A stretch of 64,000 nt of DNA from Lepidodermella squamata (Eukaryota > Gastrotricha): assembly GCA_047495785.1 (NCBI GenBank), contig JBLDXI010000034.1, forward strand, positions 1,240,001 to 1,304,000, written 5' to 3'. A model generated the notes under the pieces. That model was given only the letters and a program-made list of their open reading frames with translations. It was not told where the DNA came from and made no database searches. Both the position numbers and the translations under genes were made by a program. The stretch's first letter is position 1. Each line of letters opens with the position of its first letter. This document shows, in pieces, positions 25,601-36,772 of this stretch.

Positions 25601-27194
25601 TGGTTGAACATCGCAGCTTTATGGAGAGGGGTCTGCTCCAAGATATCCCGGCTGTGAATGCAGGTTTCCTTTTTATCAGGCTGGGCATCGAACATCAGAG
25701 CGATCAGGTCTCTCGCACCCTGAGCTGCAGCGTTGTGGACTGCAGTTTGCCGGTCGTTGACTTGCTGCTCGTCGATATCAGCCCCAGCTTTCAAGCACAC
25801 GCGAACAGCCTTTTCATCGCCACTGATCACAGCAGCTTGTAAGGGGGATATGTTGTCCTTGTCTGTCATCGTGATCAGCTGTTTGCCAGTGATACCAATT
25901 TTTTCGGCTTAAAACGAGAAAATGCATGAGTAATATGACGTATGACGTTACGCCTCAGTGAAAAGAAAAAGAGGCTTTACACCCTAACCCTAACCCTAAC
26001 ACCAGCCCCAACCCCAACTCTGAATTTAACCCTAATGCTAACCCTAACCCTGACCCTAATCCTAACCCTGATCCTAACCCCAATCCCAATTCTAATCTCA
26101 ATGTCAACCCTAACCCAACCTAAACCTCAACCCTAACCCTAACCCTACCTCAACCCTAACCCTAACCCTAGCTTTATCCAAGTATCCAAGTTCGGGGTAA
26201 TCAACCAACCATATTCGATCAAGACATCGATAACTTTTGATGACCCAGACTTCGCAGCAGATTGGATGACTGGACATCCAGGATCACTTCGTTTCAGAAG
26301 ATCAGCGCCTTTTTCGAGCTGGAATGTTTAAATTTAGGGTTTTCTCAAAAGCAGAAGTTTGAATCTCACCAGATAACGAGCTATTTTAACGCTATCCTTT
26401 TGGCAAGCAATATGGAGCGGCGATCCGCCCAAATCACCCGGAAGTTGAACAGCCCACGGGTACTTCTCAATTATCATCTGAACATAGTCCAATCGATCGA
26501 GCTCAATCGCAACGTGGAGTGGTGCCATGTTCCTAACATTTTTGACCGACATACTCGCCCCGTTTCTCAACAACCATTTGAACGCCTCGGTTTGCCCCTT
26601 TTCAACAGCATGATGCAGTGGCGTGTTCTTCAACTTGTCCTGTCCATTGAGTAAGGCATCCTTTTGTATGCCGTCTGTGATTTTCGACAAGGCATAATCC
26701 ATCACTTCAATTCTGGACCAGAAAGCGGCTTGGTGGAAAATGTTCATGCCTCTTAGATCGACGATAGTCAAACGAGACGGATCTTCTTCCAAGAGCCGTT
26801 TGACCTCATTGAGATTGCCTTGGAGGGCCATTTTCAGTATGAAGTAAGGAGATTCATCGAACAAACAGACAAGCTTCTCCTTTTTCTCTTCCTTCTTCGG
26901 TGATTCAGGTGGCTTGAAAACATCGTTGTCTTTCGATTTGATTGAATCGGATGAACTTGGTCTTGCGTTGAAATCGTTCTTTATCAGGTCATCTTTGCAG
27001 TTCTCACGCTCGAGTGTGAACCCAACAGGAGCGGATGATATGTTTGAAATTTTCTGGATAACTTTAAAGGCCGAACGCATGTTCCCGGTTAAAAATCCGA
27101 AATGATAAGAGGGCAATTTTTTCCGCAACCAAATCAAGAAATTAAAAAAACCACGCAGCTTTGCTCCCTCGAGCATTTTTAATTGAAAAATCAT
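22670..27194 (-). CDS. TRPA1-like ankyrin-repeat cation channel
   Basis: Exons: 27194-26370, 26318-26210, 25907-25008, 24957-24482, 24430-23993, 23938-22670 (stop). Phases match at every junction, giving 1,338 aa. The first four exons encode many ankyrin repeats (for example NTPLHHAVEKGQTEAFKWLL, RTPLHIAALSGQVKIISLLV). Exons 5-6 give six transmembrane segments. The pore-loop motif MLTGELNYADI and post-S6 VGLAVGDIETIRKNA with MQVEL are hallmarks of TRPA1. This family forms tetrameric calcium-permeable channels for noxious chemical, thermal or mechanical stimuli. The C-terminal tail is basic and Ser-rich. The start is uncertain: ATG at 27194, 27176 or about 27081. Intron 2 (25908-26209) uses an unusual GTTGG donor and holds a telomere-like tract. 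Confidence 0.9.
25982..26172. repeat. Interstitial telomere-like (CCCTAA)n tract
   Basis: About 190 bp of perfect and degenerate CCCTAA units (CCCTAACCCTAACCCTAAC at the left end, decayed variants in the middle, regular again on the right) lie wholly inside intron 2 of the TRPA1-like gene. The pre-mRNA carries the UUAGGG-type strand. Confidence 0.92.
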
Positions 27195-27390
27195 GCTGTT
27201 TTTTATATTTCTCTCAATTATTGATGTGCGAATGGGTGAATGCTAAGTGCTATATTAAAAATTCATTTGATATTAATATTGATTATTTTAAAACAACGCT
27301 GTTCACACAATGGCCAAACAACAGGAGATATCCGATCTGGAATTATCGATTAAACAAAAAACCAAGCAGTCTATGCTTCATTAGGTATGG
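27195..27390. other. TRPA1-like 5' flank and receptor copy A 3' flank
   Basis: Short same-strand gap with no coding signal. Its sequence, together with the first codons of the TRPA1-like gene, recurs beside receptor copy F (49061-49102 plus 49318-49375, and 50160-50340), so it marks the end of a segmental duplication. Confidence 0.65.
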
Positions 27391-29297
27391 TTAGGCTGTG
27401 GAAACAACGTTGCTGCGATAAGCTTTCAAAATGCTGCGTTGCCAGCGCGAATACAAGCTTTCGATAGCGTCAAATCTTTTTTCAAGATATGAGGGCGGGA
27501 GTGACTGCAAAATTACGGATACAAGCGAACCGGAAATGACGACGCAAATCGAGAATTTGCGCACCCAAGCCACCTCCACAACATATCCGCCGAGTCTCCA
27601 AGTTGCAATTGCGAATCTAGAACAAAAAAAATTCAAAAAAACCAAGACTGAAAAATCGACATACGTGGACCAGAATGCGGGTAAGAAAGTTATTACGAAA
27701 ATGACAAACATCAGCACTGATACTTTCATGAGGTAAATTTCTCGTCGCTGCGACCGTGAGACAGTTTGTAGATGACCAGATTTTGTTGTCTGCAATGTTA
27801 AGTCCAGCGTGCTTTTTTGACTTCCAGTTGATTTCAACCTCGCGATCGACTTGAAAGCCTTCCAATAGTTGTATGCCAGGAAGGGAATCGCGAAGCTGTA
27901 GTTTGAAGCGTAATACAGAACCATCAAAAACGAAGTGTCGAAATCGTTGATGAAGTTGAAGTCCCATTGTGAGCACAAGGCGATTGGTTTGTCGCCATTC
28001 ACTCCAGTAACTATCAGGGTTTTTACAGCCGCTGTATTGAAAGGCCAAACCAGAAAAGCTAGACTCATCAATGTGCATGAAACCAACTGAACGAGAGCAA
28101 TGGCCAGAATTTTGAAGGTTTGCGATCGATAATCAGTGTATTATACCAACCGGTTTTTATTCTGAAAAAACTGACCACCGGTTTAAACCAGTTTATACCG
28201 GTAAAAAACACCGGTTTTTATTAATTTTACTAAACATAGGATTTGGCCAAGTAAAGTGTCCAAGAGCTCAAATTCCATAGCTCACATCAACATTTCGGCT
28301 GCACCACGTTAATCTACGCGAAAAACTGCATAGTTTGATGTATTACTCGCCTATTATTATGAAAAAAATAGCCAACATTTCTTGGATGCAATAAAGCAAT
28401 AAAAATTAAAAAAATAGGTAATTATCTCCGGATCTAGGATAGCTATGAAAATTCTGAAAAAGGGATTGAATTCCCCGTGCAAACTTTACCCCTCCGGCGT
28501 TTCTAAGGGGGATCTTGAGATCAAAAGACGCGGTTTTGCCGATTCTTTTGAAAAAAAAGTTTTTTACCATCTCCCGCTTGTCAATTAAATAACCGGAAGT
28601 GAATTTTGATTTTGCGATATTTTCTTTATTTTAACGAATTTCGCAGAGAAATTTGGTTTATATGGGTAATCTGAGGCGCTGAACACGCTGAGCACATCAG
28701 TTTCTTCACTGGGATTATCGATTGTCGATTTATGGTGAATGATTGATTTTAAATTTTCTGAAAACTAAATGTTTTTTGAATACCTGAAAATCCTGCATGA
28801 CAAATGACCATTCACAACAAGAACAAGACTTGTTCAGGCACAGTCAGGCACAGTCGCCGTTCGTAAGATATCAAAGAATCAATGTTCGTTCCGTAGATAC
28901 CGGTGACCCAGCCAATTACGAAAATAGCTTTGCAGGTCCAATCGGGCCATTCCCAGCTTCCTGTTTCAACTGGCCCGATGTAAATGAGAAGTAAAAACAC
29001 AGCGAATGAAATGCTGCGTATGTTGGAGATTGTTGCTAGCATTAAGAAGTCCCGCTTAACCCCGCGGCGAATGAAGAATCTCACATTGACAATGCTAGCT
29101 GCTATCAGTGCCACCAGCAAAATTGACACTATTATCGGGAATATGAGACGATCAGGCAGGCCACGATTAGACAAGTCGTGTACATAGCCGACAAAGTATT
29201 GCTTTGGGTGGCCGTAGCCTTGCTGTGGTAGGTTGACTATTACCCATCCACTGTTAACCATCTCAGCTCGCGGAATACTCTCTTGAGACATGTTCAT
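27391..29297 (-). pseudogene. Seven-transmembrane receptor copy A, broken by an insertion
   Basis: The N-terminal half (29297 to about 28850) encodes MNMSQESIPRAEMVNSGW, TM1-TM3 and the SYERRLCL motif. The C-terminal half (about 28133-27665, then 27616-27391 after a 48-bp intron) encodes TM4-TM7. About 700 bp of unrelated AT-rich DNA (28134-28845) separates them, and about 15 bp of the conserved sequence (GATCGATTTCGAGG in other copies) is missing. The insertion has no usable splice acceptor at its end (ACACTGATTATCG), so it is unlikely to act as an intron. Relatives are copies C and D, with about the same exon structure. Confidence 0.75.
28134..28845. mobile_element. AT-rich insertion disrupting receptor copy A
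   Basis: The homology of receptor copies A and B stops and restarts at these points. The left end contains several ACCGGTTTTTATT and AAACCAGTTTATACCGG blocks in both orientations over about 90 bp. The right end has a tandem CAGGCACAGT duplication. There is no open reading frame and no clear terminal inverted repeat. The element class is unknown. Confidence 0.5.
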
Positions 29298-29299
29298 CG

Positions 29300-30775
29300 C
29301 GATCAAATGTATAGATCTAAGTGACTGGAAAATTTTACAGTTTTATAAGCGATATTGAAAACGGAGTGACACTAAGTATTGTGCGTGGATAGGCATTTTA
29401 ATTTTTATGCAAGAAGTCCTAAAGGCTGACGAAATGCAAGCTGGCTGACGTTTGAGAGGAAACGGGCGTTCCAATCGAAACGCGTGGTAACTAAATTGAA
29501 TGTAGCATTAAAATATAGGAAATATAGGTTAATTCCTGATTGCTAAACGTTGAAAAACAAATGGCAAAATAAAACAGTATCAGTATCAGCAATGTAGGAG
29601 CAAATTGTCGGGAATATGAACCAATGAGGCAGGCCACGATTAAATAAGACGTGTGCATAGCAAGCAAAGTATTGCCTTTGGTGTCAGTAGCCTTGTTGAG
29701 GAAGGTTGGCTATTACCCATCCACTGTTAACCATCTCAGCTCGCGGAATACTCTCTTGGGTCTTGAGACATGTTAATCACGTTTGAATTGACATATGTTG
29801 AAATATTTCGAATTAAAGGAGACAGCGCAATCAAAGCACCCTCACCGGAACCTTTTTGCTCGGATGCTCGGATGAAATGTTATTGCTTGTCGCAGTCGGT
29901 CAAATGCAATCCGGCTCTCGCAGATATAGGGACTCAGTTTTGATCAGGATTCGTCTGGCGACGTCTAAGGCCACTCTATTGAAGGATTTCCGTTCGGCAC
30001 ATGGAAGTAACGAAAAATTAAAAAGTGAGAGTAATGAGCGTCGGATTTCCTGCTATACCTGGCACTGTTATAGGTTAAAAAAGTCTGAAAAGGCCATTCG
30101 ATTGAGCGGGTCAAATTTCATCTTCTGCATTTACATTCATTGTTGGATCATGCGCTCAGATGCACAGCGAGACTTCAATAATGATTTGATAGGACGCGAA
30201 ACTAATGGTGAAATTTGAATTTTCAGATATTATGGTGATAATTTACTCGCAAATTTAATAGAAGGAAAATTGCATGCTTTCTGAAATCGTTTAGAGCTCT
30301 CAAAACAATCTGTCGACCCAGGAATCGATCGCTAAACTGCTGTTATGATGACCAATGGCCTCGTCAGTCAGCCATCTGAATTATGGCGATCTCACCCACG
30401 GACATTCCTCAAAATCGACTCGCGAGTAGCTGCAATATTCACAGGATCGAGCTATCAAAATCATATACGGCGTTCAAGTCGTTCAGTGACCTCTGGAATC
30501 CCACCACCACCGAGTCCTCCGTTATTAGCCAACGTATGGCAGTTGACAGCCGATCCAAAAATAAGAATATTTGGAGATTCGATTGCTCCTATTGCGTTGC
30601 TCTCAAATCTTTGCTCTTGAATCGTTTCCTCTCAAGTCATAGACGTGTCCATATTCATGTTCATGATTGCTCAATATGGGGAGTAAATGGAGAAAATGCT
30701 TACTAAATAAACTATTTCCCGAGCTCAGCATTTGGGTGTTACATTGTAACATGTGTAACATGCTTAAAAACACTG
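29300..30775. other. Non-coding stretch upstream of receptor copy A
   Basis: Apart from the receptor relic at 29596-29790 I see no gene. Open frames at 29856-30218 and 30345-30706 show no domain, no splice context and no homologue inside the window. Confidence 0.5.
29596..29790 (-). pseudogene. Receptor relic (N-terminal fragment)
   Basis: Plus-strand text such as ATCCACTGTTAACCATCTCA and GGCAGGCCACGATTA repeats the copy A N-terminal coding region (29140-29300) with small indels. It covers the N-terminal tail and TM1 start only. It is not open and is a duplicated, decayed piece. Confidence 0.7.
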
Positions 30776-30778
30776 TTT

Positions 30779-30842
30779 AACACTAAACCAACCAGTGTTA
30801 ATGAACTCTGCTCGCGGAATATTTCCCATATCGCGTTTTAAT
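30779..30842 (-). pseudogene. Receptor relic (start-codon fragment)
   Basis: The minus strand reads MGNIPRAEFINTGWFSV, which matches the IPRAEFINSGW N-terminus of receptor copy C. Nothing else of the receptor follows, so this is a 5' end fragment left by a partial duplication or deletion. Confidence 0.65.
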
Positions 30843-31089
30843 TTTTTGAAGTTAATCTTTCGGTTAGTAAAAGCCATCGATAGCGAAGGCAATGTCACCG
30901 GAGGCTGTTCGATCTGATGAATTTTTTTTAGTTTTTCGGTCTTTTGGAAGTTTTTCAAAGTGACGAATTGAAGAAATGACGAAATGACGAAACCACCACC
31001 CACTTGACAACAAGCAACAACTTAAACATTTAGTGTTTTGATCACACGTTTTGATCACGTGTGCCCGTGTGACCTTTTACCTGCAAAAC

Positions 31090-32117
31090 AGGAGTATAAT
31101 GACTCTCCAAGTTGCGATAGCGAATCAGTAACGATACAAAACTTCATTTTGAAAATTCCTGAAAACATACTCGACATACGTTGACCAGAATGCAGGTAAG
31201 AAAGTGATGACAAAAATTACAAACATGAGCACTGATACTTTCATGAGGTAAATTTCTCGTCGCTGCCACCGCGGAATAGCTCGTAGGTAGCCAGATTTTG
31301 TTGTCTGAAAGGTTACGTCTTGTGTGCTTTTTTGACTTCCACTAGTTTGCAGTCTCGCAATTGACTTGAACGCCTTCCAATAGTTGTACCCGAGAAAAGG
31401 AATTGCGAAGCTGTAATTTGAAGCGTAATACAGAACCATTAAAAACGAAGTGTCAAAATCGTTGATGAAGTTGAGGTCCCATAATCAGCAGAGTGCAATT
31501 GGCCTGTCACCATTAACCCCCGTAACAATCAACGTTTTGACTGTCGCTGTATTGAACGGACAAGCAAGAAAGGCCAAGCTCATCAAGGTACATAAAATCA
31601 ACTGAACGAAAGCTATAGCCAGAATTTTGAAGGTTTGCGATCGATAATTGATCGATTTGGAGGTCAAGCACAATCGCCGTTCGTAAGATATCAAAGAATC
31701 GATGTTCGTTCCGTAAATGCCTGTAATCCAGCCAAATACGAAAAGAGCTTTGCAGGTCCCATCAGGCCAATCCCAGCCGCCTGTTTCGATAGGTCCGATG
31801 TAAAAAATAAGCATGACGACGGTGAAAGAAATGTTGCGCATGTGGGAGATGGTTGCTAGCATTAAAAAGTCGCGTTTGACCCCGCGTCGCACGAAATATT
31901 TGATATTAACAATGCATGCTGCTATAAGTGCTAGTAGCAAAAGTGCTACTATCATCGGGAATATCAGACGATCGGGCATGCCGCGAGCTGAGAAGTCGTG
32001 TGCATATCCGATGAAATACTCTTTTGGGTGGCCGTAGCCTTTCTGTGGGAGGTTGACTCTTACCCATCCACTGTTTACCATCGCAGCTCGCGGAATACTT
32101 TCATTAGACCTGTTCAT
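31090..32117 (-). pseudogene. Seven-transmembrane receptor copy B, in-frame stop and 3' truncation
   Basis: Starts MNRSNESIPRAAMVNSGW and keeps TM1-TM6 in one frame, except for a TGA at about 31489-31491 where the other copies have TCG (C-SQWDF becomes C-stop-LWDL). The exon-1 donor survives, but the second exon breaks off after FAIATWR, losing TM7 and the tail. The surrounding coding sequence is well preserved, so inactivation is recent. Confidence 0.8.
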
Positions 32118-32119
32118 CG

Positions 32120-32470
32120 CGTTTGAATCAAAACGGCTGAATCCTACGAAAGAGTTAGCGATATCCCAGACAATGTCAAATGACGTTTACGTGGGAAGTC
32201 TATTGTCATTCCGGTCGATGTCGGCTATATGAAAGGAAATGATGCCGTTGCTCGAGCGGGGAAAGTAGCTGAGTGTTGAGCGTTGATCTGAATTCTTTCC
32301 ACGACGCCATGGACTACTTAACCGCAGAATTTCCGACGTCTCAAACTAACATCAGGAAATCAAAACTGCACGCCTGCTGTAAGGAAGTCGACCGATCAAC
32401 AAAAATGTGATCTCGCGAAAGGCATGATTGTTGTACTTCGCCAAGTAAAGGTCCTCGAAAACGTCCCAAT
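32120..32470. promoter_or_regulatory. 5' flank of receptor copy B, duplicated at 46180-46470
   Basis: About 280 bp upstream of the copy B start is repeated at 46180-46470 without a receptor behind it. Shared blocks include CAGACAATGTCA, GGCTATAT..AAAGGAAAT, CTCGAGCGGGAAA and CAAACTAACAT. It likely contains the ancestral receptor promoter. No individual site can be named. Confidence 0.55.
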
Positions 32471-32478
32471 CATTACTA

Positions 32479-32670
32479 CTATTTGTTAGCCTTCGCTGGT
32501 TCAATTTCTGGATTTTTCCGTTTGGCCCGAGCCCGCATCTGCCACTTCATTCGCGCAACTTTCCAAGTGTAGAAGATGTACCTTTCGTGTGTTTTTTTGC
32601 GAAATTTTGTGAAGCGAGAATAAAGCCGAGGCGAGATGGTAAACTTTGCGAAATCAAAGACCCACAGACA
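32479..32670 (-). CDS. Unrecognised terminal exon (63 codons)
   Basis: Minus-strand frame following a plausible CAG acceptor at 32671-32673 and ending at TAG 32479-32481. The peptide is basic and aromatic (VFDFAKFTISPRLYSRF, ERYIFYTWKVARMKWQMR, ending EPAKANK). A decayed copy of its 3' part lies at about 46565-46680 beside the duplicated receptor promoter. I do not recognise the family and did not find upstream exons. It could be the last exon of a gene that sits 5' of the receptor in the ancestral unit, or a relic. Confidence 0.35.
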   Translation of the reverse strand, partial: CLWVFDFAKFTISPRLYSRFTKFRKKTHERYIFYTWKVARMKWQMRARAKRKNPEIEPAKANK

Positions 32671-33265
32671 CTGTTGCCGCCAAAGACAACTGTTGCCTAG
32701 GTAGTAATCAAATCAATTTTGTTCTGAGCCCTTGACTCTGCCGCCGGAAAGGTAGCTCCTGCACTTGAAACTTCTACTCAATAGCTGCGCACCTCATTCT
32801 TGGATCCTCAGCCCTCGAGCATACCGAGAATCAACTGCCCTGGCCTTTCAGCGTCAGCCCCTGCCTGTCCGTGCCCGCAGAACCCTGAGGAAGCCGCAGC
32901 CTGAAATTGAAGTAACCTTTGCTTATTATGGCTAATTACTGTGCTTTATACACGACAGATATTTTGGTGAGCCTTGAACCTTGAAGCCTTTGAGCCCTTG
33001 AGTGTTCATCATTGAGCCTTGGTCTTTCTATGGAGCCCTGGTTGCCTCCACACCATGTAAGCCTTTTAGGAAAATCATCTGTCATTAATCCTTCATCCTT
33101 TGTCCCCTTCGAGCCTCAAACGACGAGCTGAGCCTGGGCACTTGGCACCTTCAATTTTCAACTACTGTCATTCAGTCGAATGTCTCCCGAGAAGCGCATC
33201 GCAACTCGAGAAATCCCTTAGCTTAGTGGCTGAACAATCCAAATAATGTTAAAAAATAGTTAAAT

Positions 33266-33410
33266 GGTAAGCGCTGCGTAAACCTGAGTGAGTGTAGCAG
33301 AATTAGGAGAAGCGCAACGGGCGCTCAAAATCTGTGCGAGTGTAGCACCACCCGGTGTTATGTAGCAAATCTGAAGTACCGTAGCAAAAATCTGAGTGAA
33401 CGTAGCAAGT
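33266..33410 (+). repeat. GAGTGAACGTAGCA-type repeat block, left copy
   Basis: Contains GAGTGAGTGTAGCA, GCGAGTGTAGCA and GAGTGAACGTAGCA units. The block at 35106-35330 carries the same units reverse-complemented (TGCTACGTTCACTC), about 1.7 kb away, so the pair could delimit one old foldback or composite element. Confidence 0.55.
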
Positions 33411-34106
33411 CGAAAAAGTTATAATTACAGATTATTTCAAACATTTATTTGAATTATTTAAACAAAATTGAATTAGGCAATTCCATGTCAATTGGACCGA
33501 CTACCCCACCCATGTTTTCAGAACATCGTGAAACATTTTTTTCGGAAAGAGCTCGAAAAACTAAGGTATTTTTAGGTATGTTTATATACTCTTGCGACTT
33601 CTGTTAACACATGATTGTTAACACAATTAATGATTATGTATTTTTCGGAAAAAGTAGGATCTTCAACTGAGGGGTGGGTGATTTCCATCTTTCGCCAGCC
33701 TTCGCCCTCTTCAAAACCGGTTATCAGTATAGACATTGACTAAATGAAAATATTATTATTATTTATATACTGTTGCGACTTTTCATCCGACGCAGTCGCT
33801 CACCTGTAAAATTCAAAACGTGAATCATCGCCAATTCATAGCTACCTGCCTAGATATCCACTCCTGGCCACGCTTTACGGTGTGATTTTTATTGTTGTTG
33901 GACCTGGATGTTACAAGACCGTAGGACTCTAGTCTTGCGGAGAAAAATCGCTATGATGAGATTTTGATACCCTTAACGACGATAAAACGAGAAATGTCGA
34001 CCATTCTGCCTTAAAAAACTGCCGAACTTGGCAGGAGACAGTAGGCGGCGCAGGCGCCGGCAGGGCGTTACAGCATACATTGTGGAACCGCTGGTAAGTT
34101 GAACTT

Positions 34107-34381
34107 CAGCGCGCACGCTGATTGGTCAATTTATCGTTGCTAATGACTCCGGAATGAAATAGTTTAGTCGTGCGATCCACTAATAAATTATTTTATATTA
34201 ATGTAAGAAATGACCTTGCCACACCCTCTGCACGGTTTCCATTGACCACGAGCATAAACTCCATATTAATGGTGGTAAATTGCTGCAGCAAAAAACACTT
34301 GTTGCAAAAAGTCTTATGGATCAACATGTTTCATCCGGGAGTCATAGCAACGATCGATTGACCAATCAGCGTGCGCATTGG
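34107..34381. mobile_element. Foldback/MITE with about 50-bp inverted arms
   Basis: The left arm 34107-34160 (GCGCACGCTGATTGGTCAAT, then ATCGTTGCTA and ATGACTCC) is matched by the reverse complement of 34327-34381, including 20 identical bases. The 165-bp centre is AT-rich with no open frame. Size and structure fit a non-autonomous inverted-repeat element. No target duplication was found. Confidence 0.75.
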
Positions 34382-35105
34382 ATTGGACTTTTAAGTGGTC
34401 ACACAATCATTATAGCAGATAAGAGCAGCCTAAATTCTGCTATATAAAACCGTAAAGCGCGTCTTTACGTTAAAACAGCGTGACGCCCGCCCCATGCGTA
34501 ACCATAACTGCAGGCGGCCCGCCTCCTCGCAGTGCCAGTCCCGCTCTTCCTCGCTTAAGATCTCCAGATCGCTTGAGTCTCCAGCGCGCACGTCGCGCAC
34601 AATCGAATGACTATAACGATGTAGTAAAAGTTTCTATTCCTCCATGGTATAGACCATAAAATCAACGGATAGAGTCAATTCTCAATACTCAACATGAAAA
34701 AACTAATTTTCAAAAAAATTTCAAAAAATTTCCGGATAAGCCAACCGCGGCAGAAGAATGGCAAAGTTGCCGTAAACCTGCAAAGACAGCCGTTTTTAAA
34801 AATGCTAGCAAATTAATTATGAGAGCCTGCTAGATTTAGCTGGGCTCATTCAATAGACCGCGAAATCTAGTATTTATCCGCCAAAACACAACAAATTTGA
34901 CAATATTTTGTCTGTCGATTTTTTCAAACGAACGGGCATTAGGTGGCATAAAGTGGACGCGTGTCGCATCTTTGCGAATTCAGCTCTAATAAAGTCACTA
35001 TAGAAAGATCGTTTGCTTCCTATCTGTTACAGCGTGTTGTCTACGTCAGATAAGAAATTTCTGTCGGCTTCGTCCATAATATAACAACTTTTTACCAAAT
35101 TCAGT

Positions 35106-35330
35106 TTTGATCAAATTGCTACGTTCACCCTTATTTTTGCGACCGTCGCACCGCCTGCCGCGTCACTGCACTCGTTTACGCTGCGGATTAGATGAATGCG
35201 CGACGGATTACGTTAAAGTGCTACTAAACACGCGTTGTTGCTACACTGTTTTGATTTCTGCTACGTTCACTCTGCAGCGCAACTCACTTTTCTGTTACGC
35301 TCGCTCAGCCACCCGTTAAAAAAACAGAAA
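35106..35330 (-). repeat. GAGTGAACGTAGCA-type repeat block, inverted right copy
   Basis: Reverse-complement counterpart of 33266-33410, with CTGCTACGTTCACTCTGCAG, TTGCTACACTG and TTGCTACGTTCACC units. Confidence 0.5.
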
Positions 35331-36772
35331 AAATCCAGAAAACAACAATATATATGTATATATGACTATATTGTGTCTTATTTCTAAATGATGATGTCAT
35401 TATGATATATATCCCCTTCAATCGACTCCACACGAGGACCGAGAGCACCATAATGGTGCGTGGTCAAAAAAACAACAAATCTGAAATTTTGCCAAGCATT
35501 CAAACGGGCCCATGATAAAATTTGACGAAGATTTAATGCTGACTGTAGAGCGGAAAATGTCATTTCATCTTGTTCGTGCCTACCCAGGCCTTTCCCTCGG
35601 AAGATTTAATTGAAATTCAGCCGTTGAATTGCGTGGTAACCTCGAAAAATGCTTAATCCTGCTGTGGACATCGGAAATGATAATGCGTAGTCGGAAGAGA
35701 CTTCTTCTTCTGCTAATATCACACTGCAGGCGAAAAAACGGACATGAAAGCAGAAATGCGACACGAACCGCAAATGAAGTCGCACTCAGAAAAGAGACCA
35801 GACACTCTAAAATACAAGAAGCGGATTCACTTCTCATTTTCAGAAAAATCTTGGAAAATTGAAATGAAAAATTGAAGAATTTTGCGGGGTCGGCAAAGCC
35901 GTATCAGAGACGATTTGATTTTCGCAAGTGTTCTCGCGGCATTCTGGGCAACAGCTTTCTTCAAGGTCCTTGTCCTACTCTTTAAGTATTTAATTATCAC
36001 TAACGATGGTTGCAATCGGTACGAAAATTCGCGTCTACAGAAGAGTTTCAGGATCAAGTCGCCTTGCCTAAAACCTGAACGTGCCCTATCGTCTGGGGTT
36101 CAGGAAAAATTGGACCCAGGTCTTTCAAAATTCTCTTCGGCTCCAGATAATTCACCGAGGAACAGGTGTTGAACTGTTTGGCTTTCAAACTATGCAAAAC
36201 TTCGGTGAAAAAAGCTACCGGCCAAGTAGTTTTTGAGTAATGATTATTCTGCTGCTCTCCTAAAAATGTGTCCGAATAGCCCGAATGGCCCAAATTACCC
36301 CAGATGACAGTACCAGGCAGGACATCCGCAACTCGTTTTATTGTTACTTATTGTATCTCATTGCGCGGCACGCGGGCCGCTATTTGTGGGTATGCGGACC
36401 ATATCGTTAGAATCGCTGAGTAACTCAGATTTAGGCTTGTTTACATCCGTCTCAACGTCAAGGGTGATAAGTTAGAAGCAGCGATTTTTATTTTTACGAA
36501 GTGTATGTATAATTTGCGTGGTACCTAAAAGAAATGCCAGAAGACATCTGTCCGAGAGTTATTATCTGTTGTTCCGGGGCGGTCTTTGCACTGTCTGTTG
36601 TATTCAGAATTAACATAATGTTCTTCTGCCTTCGATACCCGAAATGACCGAATGTCACCATTGCGCCGCTTCTTGTTGCAGTTGGTAGCGACAGGTCTAA
36701 CGCTTTCGGCCGGGACTGGGCACTTTGATGAAAGATGAATAATGCGGAATAACTATATACGGTCTAGAATAA

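Larger units (their letters stand above)
32700..36770. other. Repeat-rich non-coding stretch
   Basis: About 4 kb with no convincing exon. It contains tandem GCTACGTTCACTC-like repeats in opposite orientation at 33266-33410 and 35106-35330, a foldback element at 34107-34381, and a block at 36530-36665 duplicated at 48720-48855. Several short GC-rich patches lie around 34030 and 34500-34600. Confidence 0.55.

Noticed and set aside
28134-28845. Receptor copy A insertion as a large functional intron
   Set aside because: There is no AG at its 3' boundary, and conserved coding bases are missing at the junction.
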